DNA from: Caballeronia arationis
Lineage (GTDB): Bacteria; Pseudomonadota; Gammaproteobacteria; Burkholderiales; Burkholderiaceae
Assembly (NCBI RefSeq): GCF_001544975.2
Contig: NZ_FCOG02000003.1
Coordinates: forward strand, 1 to 64,000
DNA length: 64,000 nucleotides
Direction of reading: 5' to 3'
Shown piece by piece: positions 36,220 through 46,300 of this stretch. The stretch's first letter is position 1. Every line of letters starts with the position of its first letter. The position numbers and the translations under genes were made by a program. The notes under the pieces are model-generated. The model saw only the letters and a list, made by a program, of their open reading frames with translations. It was not told where the DNA came from and did not search any database.

Positions 36220-37134
36220 TCAGTCCTGCCGGTTCGGCGCGCCGGTGATCTCCGGCGCGATCGCCGCATGATTGACGATCGCAACGAGCGAGATCCCGCC
36301 GATCATGTTGCCGATGAAGGTCGGCAGCAGGAACACGCCGAAGTAATCGCCGATGCTTGCCGCACCCGTCATCACCGCGTACGACGCCTCGACCGATCCG
36401 GCGATCACGTGCGACAGCTTGCTCACCGCGACCGTGTAGGTGATCAGGAGAATCGTGAGCAGGCGCGCCGAGCGCGCGCTCGGCAGCAGCCACACCATCA
36501 GCGCAATCAGCCATCCCGCGAACATGCCGCGCACGACGGTCACGCCGAAGCTTCCCGTCAGCGGCGTCTGCGCGACCTTCGCCAGCGACTCGGTGACTTC
36601 GGGCGAAAACACGCCGGGAAACTGCAGGATCGATGCAAAGATCACCGTGCCGATCAGGTTGAAGAGCAGCACGATCGACCAGAGGCGCAGCGTCTTGAGG
36701 AACGTCTTCATGTCGCGCCGCGTGAGCACCGGCAGCACCGCGGAGAGCGTGCTCTCGGTGAAAAGCTGCTGGCGCCCGAGGATCACGATCACGAATCCGA
36801 CCGTATAGCCGAAGCTCGACACGAGCCCGCGCCAGCTCGTTTCGGGCAGCGCGCTTTCGAGGATCGACTGCACGAGAAACGAAAAGCCCATCGACAGCCC
36901 CGCCGCCAGCGCCGACCAGATCAGTGCGCCGGCGGTGCGGTCCATCGCCGCTTCGCCTTCCTCGCGCACGATCTCGTGGATCACTAGCGCGCGTGGTGTC
37001 GAATGCTCGGCGGCCTGGTCCTGCTCGTCGCGGTTCAGATGGGGGGAATTCGCGCCGGCTTCCGAAGCTTCCGGGGTGGCAGCGGGCGCGCCCGATCCGG
37101 AACGCGTATGGGAACGGTTCTGCTGGTCTGACAT
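36220..37134 (-). CDS. Formate/nitrite transporter (FNT) family channel
   Basis: A 304-residue inner-membrane protein with about six transmembrane helices and an unusual soluble N-terminus of about 60 polar residues (QNRSHTRSGSGAPAATPE...). The layout resembles YfdC-type FNT members rather than FocA. The family moves small anions such as formate or nitrite. GGAGA precedes ATG 37134 at 9 bases; the frame is open 30 codons upstream without support. It lies 85 bases upstream of the window's pelG end on the same strand but is not part of the pel operon order, since pelG ends at 37250. Confidence 0.88.
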   Translation of the reverse strand: MSDQQNRSHTRSGSGAPAATPEASEAGANSPHLNRDEQDQAAEHSTPRALVIHEIVREEGEAAMDRTAGALIWSALAAGLSMGFSFLVQSILESALPETSWRGLVSSFGYTVGFVIVILGRQQLFTESTLSAVLPVLTRRDMKTFLKTLRLWSIVLLFNLIGTVIFASILQFPGVFSPEVTESLAKVAQTPLTGSFGVTVVRGMFAGWLIALMVWLLPSARSARLLTILLITYTVAVSKLSHVIAGSVEASYAVMTGAASIGDYFGVFLLPTFIGNMIGGISLVAIVNHAAIAPEITGAPNRQD

Positions 37135-37249
37135 GGACTTGTTTCTCCGGGATGCTCGCCGACGAATGAGCGAATGAGCGGGAATTGCGCGTCCGTGTAT
37201 TTTCGGAAACGACGTCCCGGTCAAGCACGAACGATGCCCGGCAATCGCA

Positions 37250-38620
37250 TCACTGGAGCATGAAGGTCTCGTATTCGAGCGTATCGAGCTTTCGGTCGAG
37301 CCAGTAGAGGCTCAGGAGCACGACGGCGAGCAGCGCGAGCGCGAAGCCGTAGCCGTACCAGCCCGGGTTGAGGGCGAGCGTGATTCCAGTGAACACGACG
37401 TTGAACAGCACGAACAGCGCGACCAGCACGAGCACCACGCGGCGCTTGTCGAGATAGAAGAACACGTTGATCACGCCCATGAAGATCACCTGCAGGCTCG
37501 CGGCGATCACGTCGACGTAAAGCAGCGGCAGGTAGAGCGTCGAAATCCGCAGCCAGTTCAGTAGCACGGTGCCGATCGCGAACAGCATCAGCGCGGCGGT
37601 CGCCTGCACTTTCACGATTTCATAGAGTCCGTTGCGCAAGGCCTCGACCATCGCATTGCGCATGCGCTCGATGTGCTGCAGCGATGCGCCCTCGCGCACG
37701 GCGTTATAGAACTCGTCGTAATACTCGACGAAGTCCGTCTCGATGCGCATCAGGAACACCGCCATCCCCGGGATGATCGCGAGGTAGGAGAGGAACACCG
37801 GAATGTCGTAAATGATCGACGCGCGCAGCGGTCCGATCACGTGTTGCCCGGTCGCCGGCGAATACCAGAACATGAACTTGTCGGCCCAGATGCCGAGGTT
37901 GTACAGGAAGCCGGTGAGCATCAGCGTCGGATAGCGGTAGCGCTTCATGAACAGCTCGAACGCCATGAAGCGGCTGCCCGTGTAGTCGCGATAGATGAGC
38001 GTCAGAAGCCCCGCGAGCAGCACCGTCTGCCCGCCGACGAAACCGCCGAGCAGCCCCGTCAGACCGAACACGTTTAGCGTGATCGCGGCGCCGGTCGTCA
38101 ACGCATAGCCGATGAAGAACACCCACAGGATCGACATGTACTGCTTCATGCCGGAGAGGAAGATGGTCGCGAGCCAGATGTTGCTCATCACGACAAAGCC
38201 AGCAAGCATCAGCAGCCGGTAGGGGGCACTTTGCGCAGGAAACAGAAACACGACGGCGAGCCCGCCCAGCACCGTCGCGGCCACCGAAGTGACGAGCGCC
38301 GCACCGTGGAAATTCGGCAGCACGAGATCGGCGCGCTTCTCGAAGAGACGATCCGACGTGAAGCGCGTATAGGCGAGCTGCAGCGGCCCCGTCAGCACGA
38401 GGCTCAGTGAAATCAGGTACGTGACGGACACCTGGAACTGCGTGATGAGCCCGGTCGGCAGCACGAAAGGCAGGCTCAGGATGCCGATCAGCAGAATGCC
38501 GACGATCGAGAGAATCCACGGCCCCGCGCTGATGAGGCCCGCGTATGCGTAGGCCTGCATCAGTCCCGCGAGCGTGTCGCGCCGGAGCATCTTGCGCAGT
38601 TCGAAGCCGATTCCAGCCAT
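37250..38620 (-). CDS. pelG: PelG, Pel polysaccharide inner-membrane transporter
   Basis: A 456-residue integral membrane protein with about twelve hydrophobic helices, belonging to the MOP/polysaccharide flippase-like group. It opens with the PelG signature MAGIGFELRKML. It is thought to move the nascent Pel chain (GalNAc/GlcNAc-rich) across the inner membrane, together with PelD, PelE and PelF. It is the last gene of the operon, 25 bases after pelF. No strong terminator was seen just beyond it at 37135-37249. Confidence 0.96.
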   Translation of the reverse strand: MAGIGFELRKMLRRDTLAGLMQAYAYAGLISAGPWILSIVGILLIGILSLPFVLPTGLITQFQVSVTYLISLSLVLTGPLQLAYTRFTSDRLFEKRADLVLPNFHGAALVTSVAATVLGGLAVVFLFPAQSAPYRLLMLAGFVVMSNIWLATIFLSGMKQYMSILWVFFIGYALTTGAAITLNVFGLTGLLGGFVGGQTVLLAGLLTLIYRDYTGSRFMAFELFMKRYRYPTLMLTGFLYNLGIWADKFMFWYSPATGQHVIGPLRASIIYDIPVFLSYLAIIPGMAVFLMRIETDFVEYYDEFYNAVREGASLQHIERMRNAMVEALRNGLYEIVKVQATAALMLFAIGTVLLNWLRISTLYLPLLYVDVIAASLQVIFMGVINVFFYLDKRRVVLVLVALFVLFNVVFTGITLALNPGWYGYGFALALLAVVLLSLYWLDRKLDTLEYETFMLQ

Positions 38621-38645
38621 GTCGGTGCCCGAAAGAAGTGAGTGC

Positions 38646-40229
38646 TCAGCCGGCCTTCGCGTCCCCCGGCGCCGCGATCAGGCGCGCATAGAGCGAACGA
38701 TAGGCGCCGACCATCATGTCCTGCGTATAGAACCGCTCGACTCGCGCGATGCCCGCCGCCTGCGCAGCGTGCCAGTTCCTGTCGTCGAGCAGATCGAGCG
38801 CGGCCTGCGCGAGCGCGCGCGGATCGGCGATCTGCACGACACGCCCCGCCGCACCGAGCGCCGCGTCCTCGCCCGGCAGGCCGTAGATCAGTTGCCGGCA
38901 GGAGCCCACGTCCGTCGTGACGGACGGCACGCCGGCCGCGAACCCTTCGAGCACGACGAGCGGCAGCGCCTCCGAAATCGAACTCAGGATCAGCACGCCG
39001 CAGCGCGGCAACAGTTCGTCGATCTTCTGGAAGCCGAGAAACTTCACCTTCTCTTCGAGTCCGAGGCTCTCGACGAGACTGCGGCATTCCTTCGCGTATT
39101 CTTCGTCTTCGTCCTCGGGGCCGGCGATCCAAGCCTCTGCCTCCGGCTCCTCGCGCACCACCGTCAGCATCGCGCGGATGAAGGTCTTGATGTCCTTGAT
39201 CGGCACCACGCGGCCGATCAGGCAGAGCGTCTTCGGCACCTTCGACGCGCGCTTGTCGCGTAACGCCGCGAGCCGCGCGAGATTCACGCCGTTCGGAATG
39301 CTCGCGGTCTTGTGCGCGGGCGCGCCGTCCGTGACCTGGCGCTGCCGGTTGCCTTCGTAGAGCGCGATGATGTCGGCGGCGGCGTCGTAGCACACGCGTC
39401 CGAGCGTCTCGAAGAAGCGCACCCACAGGTCGCGGAAATAGCCGACCTGCGACACGTCGCGCTCGAAGATGCTGCGGTTGTCGCGGATCCACTGGCTCTG
39501 GAACAGGTCGATCTTGCGTTCCTTCGTATAGATGCCGTGTTCCGAGACGAGCAGCGGCCGCCCGGTCCGGTGATGCGCGAGCGCGCCGAGAAAGCCCGCA
39601 TAGCCCGTCGATACCGTGTGATAGACGCCCGCGAGCGGCAGCGTTTCGGCAATCCGCGCGAGTTGCCAGAGCGGCTTGTGCATGATCCGCACGGTCCAGA
39701 AGTAATCGACGAACGAGGGGTCCGTGCAGCGCTCGCGATACTGCTCGGTGATGAACTTCCAGGCCTCGCGCGAGTAGAGAAACTCCTGCTCCGAGAGCTT
39801 GCCGCCGGGCGCGAGTTCTCCGAGCATGTCCTTGAGCATCGCGCCGGCCGCGGCGCGCATTGCGGGGTTGCGCATCGCGTCGTGCAATTGCGCCGACTGC
39901 GCGAACGCCGCGCGGTCGCCGCGACCCTTCTCGATCGACGGCGGCGCGGCGAAATCGTAGAGAAAGTGGTTTTCCTGATGCACGACGTTGTCCGGCAGCG
40001 GATACGACAGCTTCGGATAATCCTGCGGCCGGCTGCCGAGAAAGCACAGCGCGAACGAATGCTCCGGGAACGCGCGGATCATCTGGTTGACCCAGCTCGA
40101 CACGCCGCCGCTCACATACGGAAACGTGCCTTCGAGCAGCAGGACGACATCGGCCTTCGGCGCTTTCAGCAGCGACGTGCTGGCCGCCGGCCACTCGGTC
40201 TGATACGGGGCGTGCTCGACGGTACTCAT
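38646..40229 (-). CDS. pelF: PelF, Pel glycosyltransferase
   Basis: A 527-residue cytoplasmic GT-B glycosyltransferase (GT4 type). It opens with VVLLLEGTFPYVSGGVSSWV, the DUF3492 signature of PelF. The C-terminal donor site has SSISEALPLVVLEGFAAGVP with the ExxxxxxxE motif. It polymerises Pel from UDP-sugars. The start overlaps the pelE stop as ATGA (40226-40229), so translation is coupled. The frame runs much further upstream but the overlap and family N-terminus fix the start. GT activity in this family is c-di-GMP-gated through PelD. Confidence 0.96.
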   Translation of the reverse strand: MSTVEHAPYQTEWPAASTSLLKAPKADVVLLLEGTFPYVSGGVSSWVNQMIRAFPEHSFALCFLGSRPQDYPKLSYPLPDNVVHQENHFLYDFAAPPSIEKGRGDRAAFAQSAQLHDAMRNPAMRAAAGAMLKDMLGELAPGGKLSEQEFLYSREAWKFITEQYRERCTDPSFVDYFWTVRIMHKPLWQLARIAETLPLAGVYHTVSTGYAGFLGALAHHRTGRPLLVSEHGIYTKERKIDLFQSQWIRDNRSIFERDVSQVGYFRDLWVRFFETLGRVCYDAAADIIALYEGNRQRQVTDGAPAHKTASIPNGVNLARLAALRDKRASKVPKTLCLIGRVVPIKDIKTFIRAMLTVVREEPEAEAWIAGPEDEDEEYAKECRSLVESLGLEEKVKFLGFQKIDELLPRCGVLILSSISEALPLVVLEGFAAGVPSVTTDVGSCRQLIYGLPGEDAALGAAGRVVQIADPRALAQAALDLLDDRNWHAAQAAGIARVERFYTQDMMVGAYRSLYARLIAAPGDAKAG

Positions 40230-41296
40230 GACAGCGCCTTTTTCATTGAAGCGGGAGACGAAGCGGAAGCGCCGCCGGGCAGCCAGTAGTCGAGCACGGG
40301 CTTCATCACCGGCAGCACGGCGGACGGGTTCATCTGCGCGAGCAGCGACCGCACGCGGACGTAGTCGCCGCGCAGGTACGCGGCTTCCGCGAGATAAGGC
40401 AGCATGCGGTCGCGGGCGAAGCCGCACTCGATCGCGCGCGCGAGCAGCGCTTCCGCGTCGTCGAGATCCCGCCGGTCGAGCGCGAGCCGCCCGCGCATGC
40501 GCCACAGCGACGCATCGCCCGGCTCGATTGCGAGGGCCGCCTGGGCGTAGGCATCGGCCTGTTGGGCGGCGTTGCGGTAGACGTCGCCCTGCACGAGGTG
40601 CCCGTAGATCAGCTCGCCATAGAGCGCCGCCAGCGTCTTGTTCACGCGATACCGTTCGCGCGGCGCGAGTTCGCGCGCGAGCTTCGGGCGTTCGGCGAGA
40701 ATCTTCTGCGTCAGGAGCTTCTCCTGGCTGTCGAGCATTCCGTAGGCGAGCAGCCGGATGTCGTCGAGCGGGTCGGCCAGCATGCCGCGCAGAAGCGGAC
40801 TGATGGTGTGCGCGGGCATCGACTGCATCGCGAGCAGCGCGGTCATGCGCAGCGACGTCGCGGCTTCGGCGTTCTGCAATTCGGCCTTCAGGCGCGCGCC
40901 GCGCCCGTACGACACATGCGGGATCAGGTGGGTCGCGAACTGCGGTTCCTCCACATACGCGATGCCGCTCGCCTCGACACGGCGCGGCAGCGCAAGCGCG
41001 AGCGTCATCGCGCAAACGGTGGCGAGCACGCCGCCCACCGGCACGCTGAAGTTGAAGAACCACAGATAGAACCACGACGCCTTGCCCGGAATCTGATAGC
41101 GGCGCGGCAGCACCTGCCACGCCGCGAGCGCGATCAGCACGGCGGCGAGCGCCTGCAGTTCGAGACAGCGCAAGAGCAACGCGGTCTGCGGCCCGTTGCC
41201 CGCCGCGATTACGAATACATGGATCTGCAGCGCCGCCCCGGCGATTGCCGCGACGAGCGCGAACGCGGCAGCTACGCGCGAATCACTGATCGACAT
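40226..41296 (-). CDS. pelE: PelE, inner-membrane TPR scaffold
   Basis: A 356-residue protein with two N-terminal transmembrane helices (about residues 8-30 and 45-110 region) followed by a helical TPR-like cytoplasmic region. The repeats are visible as AYAQAALAIEPGDASLWRMRGRLALDRRDLDDAEALLARAIE (split here), with the usual A-x-P spacing. It bridges PelD, PelF and PelG in the synthase complex. The start at 41296 overlaps the end of pelD by 14 bases. Length is close to the known family. Confidence 0.92.
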   Translation of the reverse strand: MSISDSRVAAAFALVAAIAGAALQIHVFVIAAGNGPQTALLLRCLELQALAAVLIALAAWQVLPRRYQIPGKASWFYLWFFNFSVPVGGVLATVCAMTLALALPRRVEASGIAYVEEPQFATHLIPHVSYGRGARLKAELQNAEAATSLRMTALLAMQSMPAHTISPLLRGMLADPLDDIRLLAYGMLDSQEKLLTQKILAERPKLARELAPRERYRVNKTLAALYGELIYGHLVQGDVYRNAAQQADAYAQAALAIEPGDASLWRMRGRLALDRRDLDDAEALLARAIECGFARDRMLPYLAEAAYLRGDYVRVRSLLAQMNPSAVLPVMKPVLDYWLPGGASASSPASMKKALS

Positions 41297-42779
41297 GGCA
41301 GAGCCTCAGGAAAGCGAGCAGCGCCTCGACGGGCGCCGCGCGGCCGACGCGCATCGAATAGGTCGCGACGTGCGCCGTTTCGAAGTCGGTGCCGAATTGC
41401 GCGCGCAGGTTCTCCTCGATGCGCAGCAGATAGCCGTCGACAGCGCCTTCGCCCGAAAGCGGCATGAGCGTCAGCACGGCGCGCTGGCCTTGCCGCGCGA
41501 TCGGCCACTGCACGTCGAGCGAGCGGCGCGAGCGCAGCACGTGCTCGAAGAGCGACGCGGAGAGCGCGCTCGCATCGAACACCAGCGCGACGAGCGACGA
41601 TTCGATGCCGGTATCCTTGTGCAGATGTTCGAGGCGCGCGTAATCGAGTGCGAAGTCGTAAGGGACGCCCGGAAACGCTTCGATGAGCGCGCGCGTGATC
41701 TCGGCGTGGCGCACGCCGTCGGCGTAATAGCCGCACAGCACCAGCAGGAACTGCAGGTTGTCGCGCGTGAGCGCGAGAAACGGCATGCGCTCGACGACCA
41801 GGAGCGCCACCCGCCGCCCGCCCGCATCGAGCAACGGCGCCACCGCCTGATAGCGCGTCTGCAAACGGGTATCGCCGCCGCTGACCTCGCCCTCGGCCGG
41901 GCGCGGATGCGCGAGCGCGTGCTTGTCGAGCGCCTCCACGACGAGCGGATCGGCGAGATCGAGTTCGAACGGCGAGCCTACCGTCGCCGCGGGCGTCGCC
42001 ACGACGCCGCCGTCGCGCCATTCATACAGCGCGGCCGTCTCGATCTGGCACGCCTGCGCGGTCGCTTCCAGAAAGCGCGCGGCGCCCTTGAGCGCACCGG
42101 GGTCGTCGTCGCGCAACGCGAGCGCGCGCAGCCGCCCGAGCGAATCGCGCAGGGTCGCGGGCCGCGCGAGCAGGTCCTGTTCGAGCCGCTCGTGCGAAAG
42201 CCGCAGCAGGAACTGGTTCTTCGTGAGGATCGACAGGCGCTCGGCGAGATAGTCGTTCGCGACCCGCGCCTGCCGCTGCCGCCCGATCCAGATATCGCCG
42301 AACTGGCCGCAGAGCAGCGTCGCGATGAAGCCGCCGAAGAAAAACGCGCCCGGAAACGCGGTGCGGACATGCGCGCCCGCGTGCGCGCCCGGCGTGAGCG
42401 GCCCGATCGGCCCGAGCGCCGACACATACCAGCAGGCAAGCAGCAGGAGCCCGCTCGCGGTTCCGGCGATCGTCCCGTAGCGCAGCGCGAGCACGATCGG
42501 CACGAGCCATACCCAGCCGAACCCGGTGCGCACGAGGAGCGGATCGGCGGGATCGACGAGCCGGCAGATCACGAAGAGCACGAGCGTCGCCACGACGACT
42601 TCCACCGCGACATATGCGGCGCGCTTCCTTGAAATGCGCGACGGCGCGATCACCCGCGCCCACAGCATGTCCTGCGCGATGCTCTGTCCGCCCTGCGAGC
42701 TGTAGCGGCGCACGCGCGAGTCGCCGCGCTTTTCGCCTGCGGCACGCCCTGTCTGGTTCGCCACGTCATCTCTCCTCAT
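41283..42779 (-). CDS. pelD: PelD, c-di-GMP receptor of the Pel synthase
   Basis: A 498-residue protein with about four N-terminal transmembrane helices, a GAF domain (about residues 200-330) and a degenerate GGDEF domain. The inhibitory site RxxD is present as R419-S-L-D422 (RSRRSLDVQW), equivalent to the R367/D370 pair that binds c-di-GMP in Pseudomonas aeruginosa. No active GGEEF is seen. It activates PelF when c-di-GMP is high. It starts 15 bases after pelC; no clear ribosome binding site beyond ATCTCTCCTC-type sequence was noted. Confidence 0.95.
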   Translation of the reverse strand: MRRDDVANQTGRAAGEKRGDSRVRRYSSQGGQSIAQDMLWARVIAPSRISRKRAAYVAVEVVVATLVLFVICRLVDPADPLLVRTGFGWVWLVPIVLALRYGTIAGTASGLLLLACWYVSALGPIGPLTPGAHAGAHVRTAFPGAFFFGGFIATLLCGQFGDIWIGRQRQARVANDYLAERLSILTKNQFLLRLSHERLEQDLLARPATLRDSLGRLRALALRDDDPGALKGAARFLEATAQACQIETAALYEWRDGGVVATPAATVGSPFELDLADPLVVEALDKHALAHPRPAEGEVSGGDTRLQTRYQAVAPLLDAGGRRVALLVVERMPFLALTRDNLQFLLVLCGYYADGVRHAEITRALIEAFPGVPYDFALDYARLEHLHKDTGIESSLVALVFDASALSASLFEHVLRSRRSLDVQWPIARQGQRAVLTLMPLSGEGAVDGYLLRIEENLRAQFGTDFETAHVATYSMRVGRAAPVEALLAFLRLCHVDQ

Positions 42780-42794
42780 TGCCCGGCGCCTGCC

Positions 42795-43346
42795 TTACCG
42801 CGTGAGCGGCGCGAGCAGCTGCTTCTCGAGCTTCTGCGCGACGCCCGAGAGCGCGTCGCGGCTCCAGCCGGCGCGGCTGCCCGCCGCGCTCCAGAGCACC
42901 TTGCCGCTCTCGACGTCGATCACGTCGAAGGTCAGGCCGACGGCCGGCTCGCCGTCGACGCCCACTTTATAGCGCCACTCCGTCACGGTGCCCGTGAGTG
43001 CGTAGCGGATCTTCTGCGAGCGCGCCCAGTCGAGCGCTTTGGCGGCGGCGTCGGGTCTGGCGGGGTCGAAGAGATTTTCCTCGTCGCCCGTGGCCGGATA
43101 GCGCGTCATCTGCCGGAAGCCGCTCGACGCGAGCAGGCTCTGCGCAATCGACGCCGCCCGCTGGCCCGCCTGCGGCGTCTCCGTCTGGTTGACGATCGGC
43201 AGGACGGTGAAGCTGTCGTCCTTTGAAACGCCCGTCACCGCATCGCCGTGATCCACGACCGCGCACGCGTTGAGCGTGAGCGCCGCCGCGAGCGCGATGG
43301 TCACGCGGACGGCGCCGCCGTTGACACTGGCAATCATGTTCTTCAT
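42795..43346 (-). CDS. pelC: PelC, outer-membrane-associated lipoprotein
   Basis: A 183-residue lipoprotein. The signal peptide ends with lipobox LTLNA-C (Cys near residue 28). The mature domain carries the aspartate-bearing surface that in P. aeruginosa forms a dodecameric ring guiding cationic Pel to the PelB pore. GGAGA lies 9 bases before ATG 43346; 69 upstream codons are without family character. The spacing to pelB is 28 bases. Confidence 0.94.
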   Translation of the reverse strand: MKNMIASVNGGAVRVTIALAAALTLNACAVVDHGDAVTGVSKDDSFTVLPIVNQTETPQAGQRAASIAQSLLASSGFRQMTRYPATGDEENLFDPARPDAAAKALDWARSQKIRYALTGTVTEWRYKVGVDGEPAVGLTFDVIDVESGKVLWSAAGSRAGWSRDALSGVAQKLEKQLLAPLTR

Positions 43347-43374
43347 GTCGATTCTCCGTTTGCTGCAAACCGGT

Positions 43375-46300
43375 TCAGTAAAGCCAGCGATACCGCACGC
43401 CGTATTCCGTGAAGGGCTGCGAGCGGCCCGAACTCGCGCCCGCATGCTCGTAGTAGACGACTGCCTGATCATTGCCGAAGACGCTGCCTGCCAGCCCGGC
43501 GCGCACTTGCGCCACCCAGCCCTGATTCGAGTCGTGGACCGGACCTGCCGCAAGGAAAGGACGCCAGCGGCGGGTGTAGCCGCCGTCGAGATCGTCGCCG
43601 ACCGAGAACAGCACGCCCGCCTGCGTGAACGTCTGCGGCATGAACTGCGATGCGGTGAGCGGCGTGCCCGCCGGGAGAAGGCGCGCCAGCTGGCCGCCCG
43701 GCGTGCCCGACGCGCTGTATTGCCCGTGCGTGAAAACCGCGCGCACCGTGTAATCGGGGTAGCCCGTGCGCAGCTTGTAGCCGGCGCTCAGGTCGTAGAC
43801 GGCGCCGGTGCCGAGGAACGACTCGTCCTGTCCGTAGAAGCGGTCGTACTCGAAGCGGCCGTTCAGGAACACGTGCGGATCGGGGCGGTACATGAATCCG
43901 ACGCTCGCGAGGTTCTTCATCCCGCCGACGATCAGCTGGCTCGTCTCGGTCGCCATCTGATGCACGCCGAGCGCGTAGCTGAAGCTCAGATTCTGCGTAT
44001 CGCGCAAGGTGCCGTCGAGGCGGAACGTCGTGAAGTCGTCGAGTGCATTGCGGCGGCCGAGCGTCGCCTTTTCGCTGTGATCGAGGCTGAGGTTGCGGAA
44101 GGTCAGATCGAGCCGGCGATCGTGCTGCGGCACGCCCGGCAGCGAATCGCTGCCGGTCTGGTTGCGCTCGCTGTAGTCGAGCGTGAGCGACTGCGTCGGC
44201 GAAAGACGGATGCCCGCGCCGATGCCGCTCTCGGTGAAACGCAGCCCGCCCTGATCCACTACCCGGAAGCGCGGCGCGAGCGCCTGCGCGTTGCGCAGCA
44301 ACTGCTCACGCAGCACGGCGTTGACGATCTCGTCGTCGGGCAGCGCGAACTGCTGTTCGTACGCGTGGGTCTGCACGGCGCCGAAGCGGCCCGTCACCGC
44401 TTCGGCATCCAGACGGTTCTGGCGTGGCACCCAGTCCGGCTCGGTGTCGAGCAGGCGTTCGATCTCCGGCGTATCGCGTTCGGCGAGCGCGATCGTCATC
44501 TCGGCGTAGACGGGGCGCGTCGCGCTGTCGATGTACTGGCGCAAAAGCCACAGGCGTTCCAAGTCGTAGGCTTCGTGCGACTGCGCCCAGCCGAGCGCCG
44601 CCTCGCGCGCGACCGCCGAATAAAGGCGCTGCCTGCCCGCGATGCGCGCCGCTTCGCTCGCGGGCAAGGCATCGGCTGGCGCGGCGGCATCCGCGCCCGC
44701 TTCGCGGTCTTCACGCAGCAATTCGATCAGCACGGCCCGCGATGCATCGCCGCCCCGGAACAGGTCCGTGAGGCCGACCATCCGCGCGCGCAGATCGGCG
44801 CGCTGCGCTTCGTCGAGCCTCGCGCCGGCGCCGCCCGCGCGTTGCGCCATCTGCCGGCGCCAGACGGCATTGCGCACGCGCCCGGCTTCGTCGATACGGC
44901 TGCTCAACTCCAGCGCATCGGCATAGCCGAGCGCCCAGAGCGGATCGTCGCGGCGCGTCGCGGCTTGCTTGCGCATCATGTGCAGCGCGCCGCGGCCGTC
45001 GCCGAGACGCAGATAGCCTGCCGCGAACGGTCCCCACAGCGAACCGTCGTCGTCGGCATCGCGGGCGTAGCGTTTGAGCGCGGCGCGCAGTTCGGCATCG
45101 CTGCCGCGCTCGACGAGCGCCCACATCAGCGCCGCGCGCGCTTCCGCATTGCCGGGCGCGAGCGCGAGCGCCGCGCGCACGTCGCGCAACGCGCCGTCCG
45201 GATCGCCCGCGTCGCGCAGATACTGCGCCCGCGCGAGCAGGAACGCCGGGCGCCGTTCGGCGGCGGCAAGCTGCGCCGGATCGAGCGACGCCAGGAGCGA
45301 CGCGATGCGCGCCGTCGCATGCGCGCGCGTGTACTCGTAGACGGCGAGTTCGAGCAGGCGCTCGCGGCCGGTCGAGCGATAAGCGAATTCGGCAAGCCTC
45401 CCCGCTTCGAGCGGCGCGTCGTCGTAGAGGCCGACCATCGACGCCATGTCTTCCGGCGACGCCTTTCCGCCCTGCAAGAGCTCTTGATAGCCCTCCTTCG
45501 CGGCGGCGTCGTCCTGACTCACGGACGCCATCATCGTGTAGAGATGCCAGAAGTCGCCGTCGCCGGGCGAGGCCGCGCGCCTTGCGCTTTGCAGGACCGC
45601 GAGCGAGCGCTCGAAGTCCGTGCGCACGTAATACAGGATACAGAGCTTGAACGCGTACTTCGGGTCGGGACCGAACTCGTTGTTCAGGCGCGTGTAGGTG
45701 GAGAGCGCGAGATCGTCGTCGCCCTTGCGCTCGGCGAGCGCCGCGTAGCGTTCGAGCAAGGCGCGGCGGCTCGGGCCGCGCGGCTGTCGATCGATGCGCT
45801 CCTTCAGGAAACGCAGCGCGGAATCCGGATCGCCGAGCAGTTCGTAGGCATTCACGACGTGATCGACGCGCTTCATGTCCGCGGGATCGCGGTCCGCTTC
45901 GAAGATCGACGCTTCGAGGAGCGCCGCGTCGTCGCCGAGTGCCGGGGCGAGGCGCTCGACCTGCGCCCAGCTTGCCGCGTCGTTGCGGCGGCGGGCGAGG
46001 ATCGCGTAGTTCTTCAGCGCGACGTCCGGCGCATGATTCCATTCGGCGACCTGCGCGAGACGCTCGCGCCAGACGATCGAATCGGGATCGTGATCAACGG
46101 CGCTTTGCGCGACGCGCTGCGCGCTCGCCACGTTGCCGTTCGCGAGGAAGACCTTGAAGGCGAGTTCGTAGTCGTCGTTGTCGAAGGCGGCGCGCGGGGC
46201 GGCTTCCCGCGACGTTGCGGACGGAGCATCGGACGCGATCCGGCGCAGGCCGTCGTGCAGCGTGTTTCGCGGACCGGGCGACCAGACTGCATTCACTACG

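Noticed and set aside
38560..41120. Extended minus-strand frames over pelE-pelF, suggesting a longer PelF
   Set aside because: The upstream part is an out-of-frame reading of pelE. The ATGA overlap and PelF N-terminal signature fix the start at 40229.
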